Shown here: in pieces, positions 28,020-36,741 of the stretch
Position numbering within the stretch: the stretch's first letter is position 1
Layout of the letters: the number at the start of each line of letters is the position of its first letter
Assembly: GCF_900103735.1 (NCBI RefSeq)
Contig: NZ_FMXE01000003.1
Coordinates: 1-64,000 of the forward strand
Reading direction: 5' to 3'
DNA from: Algoriphagus alkaliphilus
GTDB taxonomy: Bacteria > Bacteroidota > Bacteroidia > Cytophagales > Cyclobacteriaceae
DNA length: 64,000 nucleotides
Made by a program: the position numbers and the translations under genes
The notes under the pieces: generated by a model
What the model saw: only the letters and a program-made list of their open reading frames with translations
The model's database searches: none
What the model was told of the DNA's origin: nothing

Positions 28020-28835
28020 TCAATTATTATCTGTTATAAAATCAAGAATTAATCTATTGATTTCTTCCGGTCGATCTAAAAATGGATTGTGTGAGCTATG
28101 CTCAATAATATTCACCTCACCTCTCCATTGATTTTTGAAGGGGTATTTTGAAAAATATCCGGGATTACAAAGTTTATCATCTTCCCCAATAACTAGTGCA
28201 TAGGGTAGTTTAATTGCATTCAGTACCCCTATTTCATCCATATAATTTTGATTAATTATGGACTCCCCAATTTTTTGACGGGCAAGCGGATCAGCCGATT
28301 CAACTGAGTCAACAACCTCATTATGATGAATAGTACCAGCTACATTATTTGATAAATCGATTACTTCTTCCTTACTGAGCTTCGCTTGAAACAATAAATT
28401 AGCTACTGGATTGGGTTGAAATGCAGCTGGAATATCCGCTGGTATTCCAAGAGGAGGCGTACTAACTGCTATAAAACCTTTTATTTCGTTGACATACTTA
28501 CCTGCGAATTCAATTGCAATATGTCCTCCTAACGAGTGACCAACTAAGTATATGTCTTCAAGACTCAATGCTTGAATTACACTCCTAATTAATTCAGCGT
28601 AAAATGGAACGTTATATTCCTTCGTGGGTTGATCAGATCTGGAAGACCCTCCGAAACCGACTAAATCAAAGAAAACCAATCTGTAGTTGTTGAATCGCTC
28701 GCTATTCAACTGATTTCGAAAAAGCTTCTTAGACATTGAATTTCCATGAATAAAAAGAACAGTCGATTTTTTTTCAGGATTGACTTCAAGATATGAAATT
28801 GAATGTCCCAAAACAGATAGGGTGTTTTCTTTCAT
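28020..28835 (-). CDS. Alpha/beta-fold hydrolase
   Basis: This 271-aa soluble protein shows VLFIHGNSMSKKLFRNQ (oxyanion strand), the nucleophile elbow LVGHSLGGHIAIEFA with Ser, an acid Asp in VIGEDDKLCNP and the catalytic His in EHSSHNPFLDRPEE. This is a complete esterase/lipase-like triad, but the substrate cannot be deduced. It is the first gene of a two-gene unit with the PAS-LuxR regulator. Confidence 0.88.
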   Translation of the reverse strand: MKENTLSVLGHSISYLEVNPEKKSTVLFIHGNSMSKKLFRNQLNSERFNNYRLVFFDLVGFGGSSRSDQPTKEYNVPFYAELIRSVIQALSLEDIYLVGHSLGGHIAIEFAGKYVNEIKGFIAVSTPPLGIPADIPAAFQPNPVANLLFQAKLSKEEVIDLSNNVAGTIHHNEVVDSVESADPLARQKIGESIINQNYMDEIGVLNAIKLPYALVIGEDDKLCNPGYFSKYPFKNQWRGEVNIIEHSSHNPFLDRPEEINRLILDFITDNN

Positions 28836-29015
28836 TGTAATTTAAAAAGGTATCAAATGTGAAATTTAATATTCAAATATTGGATTATCAGTTACTCTGT
28901 GAGTGGGGTTGGATAGAAACTATAATAAGTCGATCGAATAGACTTTTTCACAACTGTTTTCGGTTTAGTTTGTGACAAAACCCGTCCAAATAGTTCTGGG
29001 GCATTCTTTCGGAGA

Positions 29016-29190
29016 TCATTCTGTATTTTTTAGATCACTATTAAAGTTATTTTTTGCCGTATAGGTCCATTTCAGGTCGAATTTACCTTCCATTGTAGGG
29101 GATAGATCAGTGACATAAACTGCCATGAAATCTTCAAAATTAGAATAAGTCGTACTGTCATCGGTCTGAAGAATTGCATTTTGGTGTCAC
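29016..29190 (-). pseudogene. C-terminal fragment of an unknown gene in the 28836-29408 gap
   Basis: The minus strand is open for about 57 codons (NAILQTDDSTTY, FMAVYVTDLSPTMEGKFDLKWTY), ending at TGA 29016-29018. The frame has stops just upstream and no start. The composition looks protein-like (strand-rich, acidic), so I take it as a gene end left after deletion. The rest of the 570-bp gap is AT-rich and shows nothing else I can name, apart from the presumed promoter of the gene at 29409. Confidence 0.4.
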
Positions 29191-29408
29191 TAAATACGTT
29201 TTAGTGCCTTCGAAAAGGAAATTTTACCTACTTGTAGGTATTGTAAACATTAAGATTTGTGCAAACATTTGAGGAAAATCAAAATCAGTTTGGTGTGACT
29301 TCAATCTCGGTATCAAAATAACGAAATTTTGATTTCGAAGGTAGATTTCTCCGTTTTTGTTGTGATTAAAAAGAGTTTTCAACGATAATAATTCTCTTTC
29401 TTAAAACT

Positions 29409-29987
29409 ATGAAGATAAATATTCAATTAGTTTTTTTTCTCTCTCTATTTGCCGAGACAGCTTATGCCCAAATACAGCTTGAGGAAGGGGTTTATACCTC
29501 AGCCGATGGATACTATTCATTTCAAATGAAATTTGTTCCAGATGGAATAAAAGTTATCGAGCCTAACAGAAGTAATATTTACAGGCTTAGTTCTGATGGT
29601 CTTTATCGTCATAGTGAACAACAATACAGTAACTTTTATATCCGGGTCATTTCATCTAGAGAACTTCGAACCGGTAATGGGAAATCGCCTGAGAGTTACT
29701 TTAAATGGACTTCGCAATTAAATGAGGGCGAATTGGAAAGCAGTTCTCTGGATGATAAGTGTTTGGGGCTGGTGGAGAAATATCAAAAACTTGCAGGTGA
29801 AGACTATGAAACTCAAGCCTGGGTTTTTTGTGCTGCCGCTGCATTAGTCAAATGTGCTTCAAGCCCCGAAGGTTTTGAGGAGTATGCAAAAGACATAGTG
29901 CTTAGTATGAGGGAAATTGTAGTAAATCAAAATCATTGTCCTTGTCAAGATGTCATTTCTACTTCAATTTGGAATAAGTATAAGTAA
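29409..29987 (+). CDS. Secreted protein of unknown function, first of the small-protein array
   Basis: This 192-aa protein has a clear signal peptide (INIQLVFFLSLFAETAYAQ). The first half is strand-rich (YTSADGYYSFQMKF, NIYRLSSDGLYRHS). The second half has six cysteines (DDKCLGLVEKYQ, VFCAAAALVKC, NHCPCQD), so disulfides are likely in the periplasm or outside. No known domain is recognised. It starts a same-strand run of short exported proteins with low G+C and is 14 bp from the next gene. Confidence 0.6.
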   Translation: MKINIQLVFFLSLFAETAYAQIQLEEGVYTSADGYYSFQMKFVPDGIKVIEPNRSNIYRLSSDGLYRHSEQQYSNFYIRVISSRELRTGNGKSPESYFKWTSQLNEGELESSSLDDKCLGLVEKYQKLAGEDYETQAWVFCAAAALVKCASSPEGFEEYAKDIVLSMREIVVNQNHCPCQDVISTSIWNKYK

Positions 29988-30001
29988 CTAATGCACAGAT
30001 T

Positions 30002-30805
30002 ATGTCAAAAAATATTTTTCTGTTATTCTTTTTATTCTGCTCGTTGGGATTCACGAGCTCACTTTTTGGGCAGAAATATTATGCTTTGGGTTATTTTTCA
30101 AGGAATCAAAACATGGTCTGCGGAAAATATGAAATTGCTGTAAATAAAGAAATTGATTTGGGATCCATCAGTGTTTCAGAATATCAAAAACAGTTTCAAA
30201 ACGAATTATACACTCGATATGCCGAGAAAAATATAAGTGAAAGAAAGGCAATTGTTGTTTCTCCAAAACAAGTATTGATTGTGTATGCCTATAAAACTCG
30301 GCCTGATAAATATTGGGACAACTGTGTGACAGACGGAATTAGTCATATTGTGGCCAATACCATAAAAGAAGCAGAGGGCATATATAATGCTCGCAAAGAA
30401 AACCCTCAGGTCAGCTCCATGAATGAGCTATTTCGCTGGCAAGGAAATGCCAATGAGGTGGGTAAGCCAGGATTAACGGCCAATTATGAAGGGGTCAAAG
30501 TTGAATATACCCGACTGAGAAATGGTTCTGTTTTGGCAAAAGGTACGAATACCAATACGGATGTAATCGCAGTGATTCGTTTTAAAACCAATGGTGGTTC
30601 TGAAATAGAAACAATCGAAGTTCCACCAGGTGGGGGTTTCCAAAAGCAGGTAGATGAAAGCGATTATAATCTGGAAATATCCTTCAAGCCCGGAGCAAAT
30701 ACAGGTGCAGGTACTCTTGAAAAAGTGAAAAAGTTAATCAAAGACAATATTAAAACTTCTCCAAATGGAGAAATCAGAAATAATACAACTGGAGTGCGTG
30801 GATGA
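30002..30805 (+). CDS. Secreted protein of unknown function
   Basis: This 267-aa protein has signal peptide NIFLLFFLFCSLGFTSSLFGQ. Residues ~25-130 (YYALGYFSRNQNMVCGKYEIAV, QVLIVYAYKTRP, DNCVTDGISHIVANTIKEAEGI) resemble in layout the shorter protein at 34053. The C-terminal part (TNTDVIAVIRFKTNGGSEIETIEVPPGG) is a strand-rich add-on. It ends with a low-complexity polar tail. The 14-bp spacing from the preceding gene suggests one transcript. Function is unknown. Confidence 0.6.
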   Translation: MSKNIFLLFFLFCSLGFTSSLFGQKYYALGYFSRNQNMVCGKYEIAVNKEIDLGSISVSEYQKQFQNELYTRYAEKNISERKAIVVSPKQVLIVYAYKTRPDKYWDNCVTDGISHIVANTIKEAEGIYNARKENPQVSSMNELFRWQGNANEVGKPGLTANYEGVKVEYTRLRNGSVLAKGTNTNTDVIAVIRFKTNGGSEIETIEVPPGGGFQKQVDESDYNLEISFKPGANTGAGTLEKVKKLIKDNIKTSPNGEIRNNTTGVRG

Positions 30806-30880
30806 TATAAGCAACTTTATTTGCCTTTTTAGGAGGAATATTATTTAAGAGACACATTAACAACATACTTGCTAAGCTAA

Positions 30881-31558
30881 ATGAAATTTTCTAACACATT
30901 AAAATGCGCTTGTTTAATTATTGCATTTGCTACTACAGATTTTCTATCAGCTCAGACAGACCCGATAGCTCCAGTAGGCGAGCGGGATGTGTTTTTTTAT
31001 TATTCAGAAGGAAAATTAGTAAATGATGATCGTGTCAAAATACTGATGATTAGTCAATATATATACAGATCAAAATATTCCTTTAATGGATACAAGGAAG
31101 TATTTGGATTCGATGGAGGAGATTTTGGAACTGTCATAACTTCAGTCACTAATGCAACCTCTGAACGACTGGAAGAAATAGAAAAAAATGAATATAATTC
31201 TAAATCAAAGAATAGATTTCATCAAATACAATTCACCTACCCTAAATTTGTTCAGGCGTCTTATGGGTTCGATAAAGTGACTTGTTTTTGTCCTGTAAAT
31301 TCAAATGAACCAAGTGAATATGATAATACCACAAGTAGTTTCCTTTTTAAATGTCGAGAACAATTAATTGCTGAGTACCTTAAAAAGGGTTACAAAATTG
31401 TATTGTTTGAAAGTGATCAAATGTTTGAGCGACATCGATTTGCGAAGGAAGCTAATTTAGAACGTATCAATCCTCTTTCTGGATTACTATATGAATATTA
31501 TGATAAGGGAGACATTTTAAATTTAACTAGGCGGTTTCAGGAGGAGCAATCTAAATAG
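30881..31558 (+). CDS. Secreted protein of unknown function
   Basis: This 225-aa protein has signal peptide SNTLKCACLIIAFATTDFLSAQ. The mature part has a CFCP cysteine pair and a central hydrophilic region (ERLEEIEKNEYNSKSKNRFHQIQ). It ends with LIAEYLKKGYKIVLFES and an acidic/basic helix. Its general build (strand, polar loop with CxC, helix, strand) recalls the other array members, but sequence similarity is weak. No domain is recognised. Confidence 0.55.
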   Translation: MKFSNTLKCACLIIAFATTDFLSAQTDPIAPVGERDVFFYYSEGKLVNDDRVKILMISQYIYRSKYSFNGYKEVFGFDGGDFGTVITSVTNATSERLEEIEKNEYNSKSKNRFHQIQFTYPKFVQASYGFDKVTCFCPVNSNEPSEYDNTTSSFLFKCREQLIAEYLKKGYKIVLFESDQMFERHRFAKEANLERINPLSGLLYEYYDKGDILNLTRRFQEEQSK

Positions 31559-31594
31559 ATTTTAAATTGGTATATAATTAAACTAATAATATTT

Positions 31595-32209
31595 ATGCTT
31601 AAAAGTATCCTAACAACATTCTTTCTTCTTTTCTTTTCTTTCACGCATGCTCAAACAATTGAGGAAACTAAGGCCTGGTTGATTTCTAAGCTTAAAAAAA
31701 GTGATGTTGTGAGATTACATAACGTTGGTGATCTTTACCAATCTTATAATAATTACAATACCATTGAGCAGGGTGAAATCACAATAGCCAAGGTAGTAAA
31801 CTGTGAACTTAAGAACCAATTTTTAGAAATATCATTTTACGAGGAAATAAGGCCTTTGGAAACTGTTAGAGTTGTTTATGAATATAGTTATAAGATTGAT
31901 TTATCCAAATTGGATACTCTTAAAATGAATAATCGAGATGGACGGTTTCTTTTTACTAATGGTAATCATATTTCGCAAGCATTAAAACGTAAACAGTATA
32001 AGTTATACAGGCAATACAGGGGAGGCCCTTATATGAATCAAGACACAGAGCAAACTGAATATAATTGGTCATACATAGGGTATGATGATTCTTGCCAATT
32101 AAAAATAAATGATAATGCGGAGCCTGATATGTATAATAGAATAGTAAAAGCTATAAAACACTATAGCAGGATTATGCCGATTGTGAATGAGCGAAAGGAA
32201 GTCTTCTAG
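31595..32209 (+). CDS. Secreted protein, intact paralogue of the broken gene at 34529
   Basis: This 204-aa protein has signal peptide SILTTFFLLFFSFTHAQ. The layout is an N-terminal helix (TIEETKAWLISKLKK), strands (VVNCELKNQFLEISFYEE, VRVVYEYSYKIDLSKLDTLKM), then SCQLKIND and a C-terminal helix (DMYNRIVKAIKHYSRI). The same order and length occur in 34529-35143, which carries an in-frame stop. No known domain. It is probably periplasmic. Confidence 0.6.
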   Translation: MLKSILTTFFLLFFSFTHAQTIEETKAWLISKLKKSDVVRLHNVGDLYQSYNNYNTIEQGEITIAKVVNCELKNQFLEISFYEEIRPLETVRVVYEYSYKIDLSKLDTLKMNNRDGRFLFTNGNHISQALKRKQYKLYRQYRGGPYMNQDTEQTEYNWSYIGYDDSCQLKINDNAEPDMYNRIVKAIKHYSRIMPIVNERKEVF

Positions 32210-32278
32210 CTTATATTGAATAGAATGGTTAAAAATTTATTGCATTAAAAAAATAAAATCCTATTAAATTAATAAGAA

Positions 32279-32812
32279 ATGAATGAATTTGAACTTGGAA
32301 GGATAATTGAAAATATTTCTTCCCGACTAGAAAAATTGGAAACGAGCTTAATGAATTTTGAAAATTCAGATGCTTTGGTAGAAGAAACTGTTGAGGATTG
32401 TTTCACTGTTGAATTGACACCGGATTCAATCGAAAGATTGGAAAATAATTTCATCGTTAGAATGGATGATAATACGCTCGCTCCTAGAATATTTCTTACT
32501 GGCCAGAAAACAACTGGACGTGATCGCGAAGGTCGATGGGGACGATATAGCGGAACAGTGTGGCTTCAGGATAATGTCGGTCGAAATTTGGTGTGGTTTT
32601 ACATTGAAACTGGTTCAGATAACATTTGTAATTTATTGTACCCAAACTTTGCCTCAGGCAGGGGAGCACACATGGAAGCTCGCAATACTCATGTTTGTCG
32701 TTTTGGCTGGCGCGGTTTGTGGCGTCCTGGACAAGGAGGTGCTTCAAGTTGGGGTAGGTTAGTTGATAGTAGAGGAAGTGGTTGGATCTGTAGATGGGGT
32801 GCAGGGTGCTAA
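32279..32812 (+). CDS. Unknown 177-aa protein with coiled coil and Gly/Trp/Cys-rich tail
   Basis: Unlike its neighbours it lacks a signal peptide. The N-terminus is a likely coiled coil (FELGRIIENISSRLEKLETSLMNFEN). The rest is strand-rich with many Trp, Gly and Arg (GRWGRYSGTVWLQDN, RFGWRGLWRPGQ, GWICRWGAGC at the very end). The C-terminal 'WICRWGAGC' is unusual. It is followed at once by a strong terminator, so it ends a transcript. Function is unknown. Confidence 0.55.
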   Translation: MNEFELGRIIENISSRLEKLETSLMNFENSDALVEETVEDCFTVELTPDSIERLENNFIVRMDDNTLAPRIFLTGQKTTGRDREGRWGRYSGTVWLQDNVGRNLVWFYIETGSDNICNLLYPNFASGRGAHMEARNTHVCRFGWRGLWRPGQGGASSWGRLVDSRGSGWICRWGAGC

Positions 32813-32836
32813 GAGTCCTAAAGATTTAGGACTCTT
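32811..32836 (+). terminator. Rho-independent terminator
   Basis: A perfect 12-bp stem (AAGAGTCCTAAA / TTTAGGACTCTT) with a minimal loop overlaps the last bases of the preceding stop codon and ends in TTATT. It divides the small-protein array into two transcripts. Confidence 0.85.
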
Positions 32837-33039
32837 TATTCGGGATAGTATGAGTTCTATTTTCGAGATGTTGTTTGCTAATTGAACTATACTCTGCCGA
32901 AGCCTCCAAATTCTAATTCCTTTCCGCCAATTACAAATTCCACCTATTTCTGAAGGTTAAGCAAGCCTAATTTCAAGCCTAATAGGAAATCATGTTTAGA
33001 ACCATCCTTTGTTCAATACAAACTAAAAATATAAATCAC

Positions 33040-33456
33040 ATGAAAAAATTACTTAAATCTTTAAAAGTTAGGATATTAATGCTTATCCTATTACTTCCTT
33101 TGGTATCGCTGCTTTATGCATTTATCCCTAATAGCAAGAACCCCGTCATGACAGAAATTTCTTTAGATGAGGGTAAGGCGTGGTGGTTTACTTATCATTC
33201 AAATGATTTTTCAAAAAAGGCATATGTATCCCGAGTTTACAATAATGACTGCAATCATTGTCGGAATGAGATAAATGCTGCGTTTAGAAAATGGCTGGTG
33301 ATGAATGACTACTTAACTCAAGTAAGCGGGGATCTCTATAGTCAACATGATGCAAGTGAGTCGTCATTACAAAAGAGGCGAGATGAATATATTTATAAAT
33401 ACAAACAAATGGGATATAGTGTCATAAACGTTTCATTTACTTATACTGAAGACTAA
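33040..33456 (+). CDS. Exported small protein with NDCxxCR motif
   Basis: This 138-aa protein starts at the second Met (MKKLLKSLKVRILMLILLLPLVSLLYAF), a signal or N-terminal anchor. The mature part reads WWFTYHSNDFSKKAYVSRVYNNDCNHCRNEI, then LQKRRDEYIYKYKQMGYSVINVSFTY. A CxxC lies in the first third. The same pattern recurs in the broken gene at 35225-35623 (YMSRPFLNDCYPCRDAI, VGFSY) and, without the cysteines, in 33469-33891. CxxC suggests a redox or metal site, but nothing else supports a function. Confidence 0.6.
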   Translation: MKKLLKSLKVRILMLILLLPLVSLLYAFIPNSKNPVMTEISLDEGKAWWFTYHSNDFSKKAYVSRVYNNDCNHCRNEINAAFRKWLVMNDYLTQVSGDLYSQHDASESSLQKRRDEYIYKYKQMGYSVINVSFTYTED

Positions 33457-33468
33457 AAATTAAAAAAT

Positions 33469-33891
33469 ATGAAAATTAAATTTATTATCCCTGCCTTATT
33501 GATCATGTCTTTAGCTACAGGATCAAAAATGAAATCTAGTTCTGAAAAGAATTCAAGAACTTATGACCGTACTGTCTATATTTTTGCATTTATGACTTTG
33601 GATGACAACAGTATTCTTGTATCGAATGTATATCCTATCACAGATCGAGATGAGCTTAATACATATGATGAAGCAATGAATAAACTTTCTACCAAACTTT
33701 ACGAACATGCAATTAATGAATTAAAGCTAAAAGGAAGAAGAAGTGAAGTTGGAGCAAATTACGAGTTTACGGATCGTAATAAACTCGAATCACGTCGAAA
33801 AGAAATTATTGCCTACAACAAAGGTCTTGGAAGGAAAATAGTATATCCAGCTGTAACTTTTGGTTTTTCGTTTGATTATCGAAGAGATTAA
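33469..33891 (+). CDS. Exported small protein, distant paralogue of 33040
   Basis: This 140-aa protein has a short signal sequence (IKFIIPALLIMSLATGSKM). It shares the layout of the preceding gene: strand with VSNVY, a helix, then LESRRKEIIAYNKGLGRKIVYPAVTFGFSFDY, comparable with LQKRRDEYIYKYKQMGYSVINVSFTY. The CxxC is absent. It lies 12 bp after its paralogue, so the pair is probably a tandem duplication that diverged. Function is unknown. Confidence 0.55.
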   Translation: MKIKFIIPALLIMSLATGSKMKSSSEKNSRTYDRTVYIFAFMTLDDNSILVSNVYPITDRDELNTYDEAMNKLSTKLYEHAINELKLKGRRSEVGANYEFTDRNKLESRRKEIIAYNKGLGRKIVYPAVTFGFSFDYRRD

Positions 33892-34052
33892 ATTAATTAT
33901 TAGCTCAATAATTTTATCAAACAATATATTTGAAACTCATCTTTAAAAGATAAAAACAATATGAAATCGAGCATGACTAGTACCTCACACACTGGGATGA
34001 TTATAATGCATGCGAAGATTCCATATGGCCACTGAAAAAAAATTATATTCAT

Positions 34053-34445
34053 ATGAAAAAAGCCCTTTTAATTCTTGTCTTTCTAATTTGTGGTTCTTCG
34101 CTCTATGCTCAAAAGCATTATTTGCTCATAATAAAAGGTATATCGAATTGTAATGGTTATTGTTATGACGGTCTATTAGAGGAACATGTATTAAACACCA
34201 AGCAAGATGTCTTTACTTTAGAAAAAAAAATGAGGAATGAGTTAAGAGGGTATCCTTCATTCTACACCATTATGCCAAATGAAACCGCTATTTCGTTTGA
34301 ATATCTCGAATCTGCAGGTAATTGTACCTGTAAGAAAGTCAGAGTTGTTAAATCTACCTCATATGAGTCAGCCCAAAAGGCCTTAGAAGAACATCGAAAT
34401 AAGAAAGGGTTTGCTATTAGAGCGACGTTTAATCCAAGTAATTGA
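34053..34445 (+). CDS. Secreted Cys-rich small protein, unknown
   Basis: This 130-aa protein has signal peptide KALLILVFLICGSSLYAQ. The mature part has CNGYC and CTCKK cysteine pairs, a strand-rich core and a C-terminal helix (SAQKALEEHRNKKGFAIRATF). It resembles in layout the first domain of the protein at 30002. The 160 bp before it contain no gene, only a 24-codon frame from 33961 that I do not consider real. Function is unknown. Confidence 0.55.
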   Translation: MKKALLILVFLICGSSLYAQKHYLLIIKGISNCNGYCYDGLLEEHVLNTKQDVFTLEKKMRNELRGYPSFYTIMPNETAISFEYLESAGNCTCKKVRVVKSTSYESAQKALEEHRNKKGFAIRATFNPSN

Positions 34446-34528
34446 CGGAGTTTATTTCAGAATTTTGTTTCAACTATGTTTAACCAACCAGAATTAATTA
34501 TAAATAATTATATTCAATTTACTATACA

Positions 34529-35143
34529 ATGAAAAAAATACTATTATTTAGTTTTCTGATAACATTAGCGCTTCCAAGTCAAGCTCAAGAAGGTAAAGCA
34601 ACCAAAGAACAGACGGTTGAATATATAATAGATTATTTTAAAAGCTTATGGATGATCACTGACAGGTGTGAAATAAGATATTCTAAAGTTATTTCGGTCT
34701 TTGAATATGAATTTTCTTCCTTTTTCACTTTTTTTAACAATTCAAAAAGTGCATTAACTATTAGAATGGTTGGAGCAAGGAATAAGGTCAAAATTTATGA
34801 TGATGCAAGGGAGAGTCCTTTTGAAAAGGAAGAGGAGATAAACTATGAATATATAATTTATTTAAACAAAATTAAAAAAATAGAATTAGTTGGTTCACCT
34901 TAGATTTGTGAGAGTTTGGATGGCATGCAAAAGCCAGGTGCTACCTATTTAGAATTTACTTCAATAATTGGTTCATCTATAGAATGTAAAATTAATGGTA
35001 TTAAAAATGAGTCTAAAGTGGTAACTATTCCCATCAAAAATGGTAATGTTTCAAGTGATAGCAATAAAGATATCCAAATAGCTAAAGCCTTTGAACACCT
35101 TCGCAAACTTTGTGGGGCTCCTGAACCTCTTTCATTTGAATGA
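34529..35143 (+). pseudogene. Secreted protein gene interrupted by an in-frame TAG
   Basis: The frame begins MKKILLFSFLITLALPSQAQ (signal peptide) and stops at TAG 34901-34903 after 124 codons. It continues in the same frame to 35143 (GATYLEFTSIIGSSIECKING... AKAFEHLRKLCGAPEP). The two parts together give 204 codons, the same length and layout as the intact paralogue at 31595 (helix, strands, ECKING versus CQLKIND, closing helix). One nonsense mutation is the simplest reading. A start at 34916 without a signal peptide is unlikely to be functional. Confidence 0.7.
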
Positions 35144-35224
35144 TCTCGCCAATTCCAATTGCTTATAATAATCGTAAATACGTACTTACTATAATAAAAA
35201 CCAAAACCCTAAATTAATTATTTC

Positions 35225-35623
35225 ATGAAAAAGTATTATTTCTTAACGATCGGACTGATAATATCAGTACTTGCATTATTCAGTTTCACCAGCATCAATT
35301 ACTCGAAGAATGAAGCTACTTAAACATCGTTGAGCAGTACCAGTGCCCCTACTTGGCATATTGTTTACTATGTCAATCGTGTGGAAAAAAGGTATTATAT
35401 GAGTAGACCATTTCTAAACGACTGTTATCCATGTAGGGATGCAATAACTAAAGCGTATGCCAATTATCTCAAACAAAGTGGTTATCAAAAGACTGTAATG
35501 TTAAATGATATTGTGGTGTATAGTGCCAGTAAAGAAAGTGATATCAATCAAAGGGAAGACATGGAGATCGATAAATTCTATGATCATTTTGAATTAATTA
35601 GAGTTGGGTTTTCTTATCCTTGA
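35225..35623 (+). pseudogene. CxxC small exported protein gene interrupted by an in-frame TAA
   Basis: ATG at 35225 opens MKKYYFLTIGLIISVLALFSF, a signal/anchor sequence, and stops at TAA 35321-35323 after 32 codons. The same frame then continues (WHIVYYVNRVEKRYYMSRPFLNDCYPCRDAI ... VGFSYP) to 35623. The second part matches the paralogue at 33040. The signal peptide is therefore separated from its mature domain by one stop codon. It may be a recent pseudogene, as the downstream part is intact and conserved in motif. Confidence 0.7.
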
Positions 35624-35789
35624 TATGAACTACCAAAAACATTTGGTTTTCTTACATCCTATCTTTTCAGTTTTATAAGAAAATCGGTTAAATACAGCCA
35701 TAAGTTTAAAGCCCATGGCTCGTAGCATTGGATAGCTATCTACCTTTCCGGATTGATATAGTTAAAATTTATAACAAATAACAAATTTC

Positions 35790-36542
35790 ATGAAAAAGAC
35801 CATTCAAATTTTACTTGTATTAAACTTTCTAGCTTGTACTGCCAGCTATGTCAAAGCCCAAACCTTCCCTGAGATGATCACTGTAGAAGGCGGTACCTTT
35901 TCGATGGGAGACCTACGTGGTGATGGAGGTGAAGATCAGCTCCCAGTTCATAATGTGACACTTAAAACTTTTAAAATGGCTAAAACAGAAACCACGGTAG
36001 CACAGTGGAAAGCCTTCTGCAACAGCACAGGGCGATCTATGCCTTTTAAACGTTCAGAATGGATAGACAGCCATCCAATAGAAAATATAAGCTACACCGA
36101 AGCGGTCGCCTATTGCGATTGGTTATCCAAAAAAACGAATGCCGAATATCGCTTACCGACAGAAGCTGAATGGGAGTATGCTGCCCGTGGTGGAAAGTTA
36201 AGTAAAGGTACTAAGTACAGCGGGGGAGTTGGAATTGACCCTACCGGATGGTTTGATGAAAATAGTGGAGGTAAAACACATTCGGTAGCTACCAAAAAGC
36301 CCAATGAATTGGGCATCTATGATATGAGCGGCAACGTTTCAGAATGGTGTAGCGATTGGTATGGTGATTATCCTAGCGGTGCGGTATCAAATCCTACAGG
36401 CCCCGCGTCTGGTACCGATCGGGTTTTCCGTGGAGGCGGATGGAATAGCTACGAGGAATACTGCGAAGTATCCAGGCGAAGCTTCTTTTCTCCAGACAAA
36501 CGTAGTGGCACTCTCGGTTTTCGTGTGGTGCTTTCCCAGTGA
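35790..36542 (+). CDS. Secreted FGE-fold protein, DGR-associated target 0
   Basis: This 250-aa protein has signal peptide IQILLVLNFLACTASYVKAQ and one FGE-sulfatase/C-type-lectin-like domain: [80 protein letters not shown]. It keeps the fold signature but not the catalytic Cys pair. The last 24 coding bases are identical to the 3' end of the DGR template, and the same 88-bp module follows the stop. The rest of its C-terminal 43 codons differs at many non-adenine positions, so it has not been overwritten recently by the present template. Confidence 0.85.
   Translation: MKKTIQILLVLNFLACTASYVKAQTFPEMITVEGGTFSMGDLRGDGGEDQLPVHNVTLKTFKMAKTETTVAQWKAFCNSTGRSMPFKRSEWIDSHPIENISYTEAVAYCDWLSKKTNAEYRLPTEAEWEYAARGGKLSKGTKYSGGVGIDPTGWFDENSGGKTHSVATKKPNELGIYDMSGNVSEWCSDWYGDYPSGAVSNPTGPASGTDRVFRGGGWNSYEEYCEVSRRSFFSPDKRSGTLGFRVVLSQ
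36411..36539 (+). repeat. VR0: degenerate variable repeat, only the 3' 24 bp match the TR
   Basis: This is the same 43-codon segment that VR1 and VR2 occupy. Bases 36516-36539 are identical to TR bases 39166-39189. Upstream of that, codons match the TR only at the protein-fold level (RGG-W, VS-R). It is a target with an intact mutagenic-homing end but diverged 5' homology. Confidence 0.7.
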
Positions 36543-36627
36543 ACAGCCGGGAGGTTCCACCCCTCCTTTAAGCCAAGGAACTTTTGTCAAGAAAGGCTGA
36601 GGGACGAGGCCTTTCAAGGCAAAAGTT
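36540..36627 (+). repeat. 88-bp post-VR module with stem-loop, copy 0
   Basis: This copy is nearly identical to 37495-37582 and 40085-40172. The outer arms 36579-36588 and 36618-36627 pair, with one G-T wobble in this copy. Inside them GAAAGGC pairs with GCCTTTC across an 11-nt loop. A small GGAGG/CCTCC hairpin precedes it. It may act as a DGR target-recognition structure and as a terminator. Confidence 0.75.
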
Positions 36628-36741
36628 TGAGACTTATCCTTTTGAATCAAGAATAAGGTTCGATAAATGGATAGAAAAATTAACGCTAAAATACAGAGCA
36701 CAAAATTTCCGCTTTTACTTCTAAATCAAAAACACAAAAAA

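Noticed and set aside
34901-35323. Stop-codon recoding to explain the two interrupted genes
   Set aside because: The two stops differ (TAG and TAA), and both codons end other genes in the window normally. There is no sign of a suppressor or recoding signal, so simple nonsense mutations are more likely.
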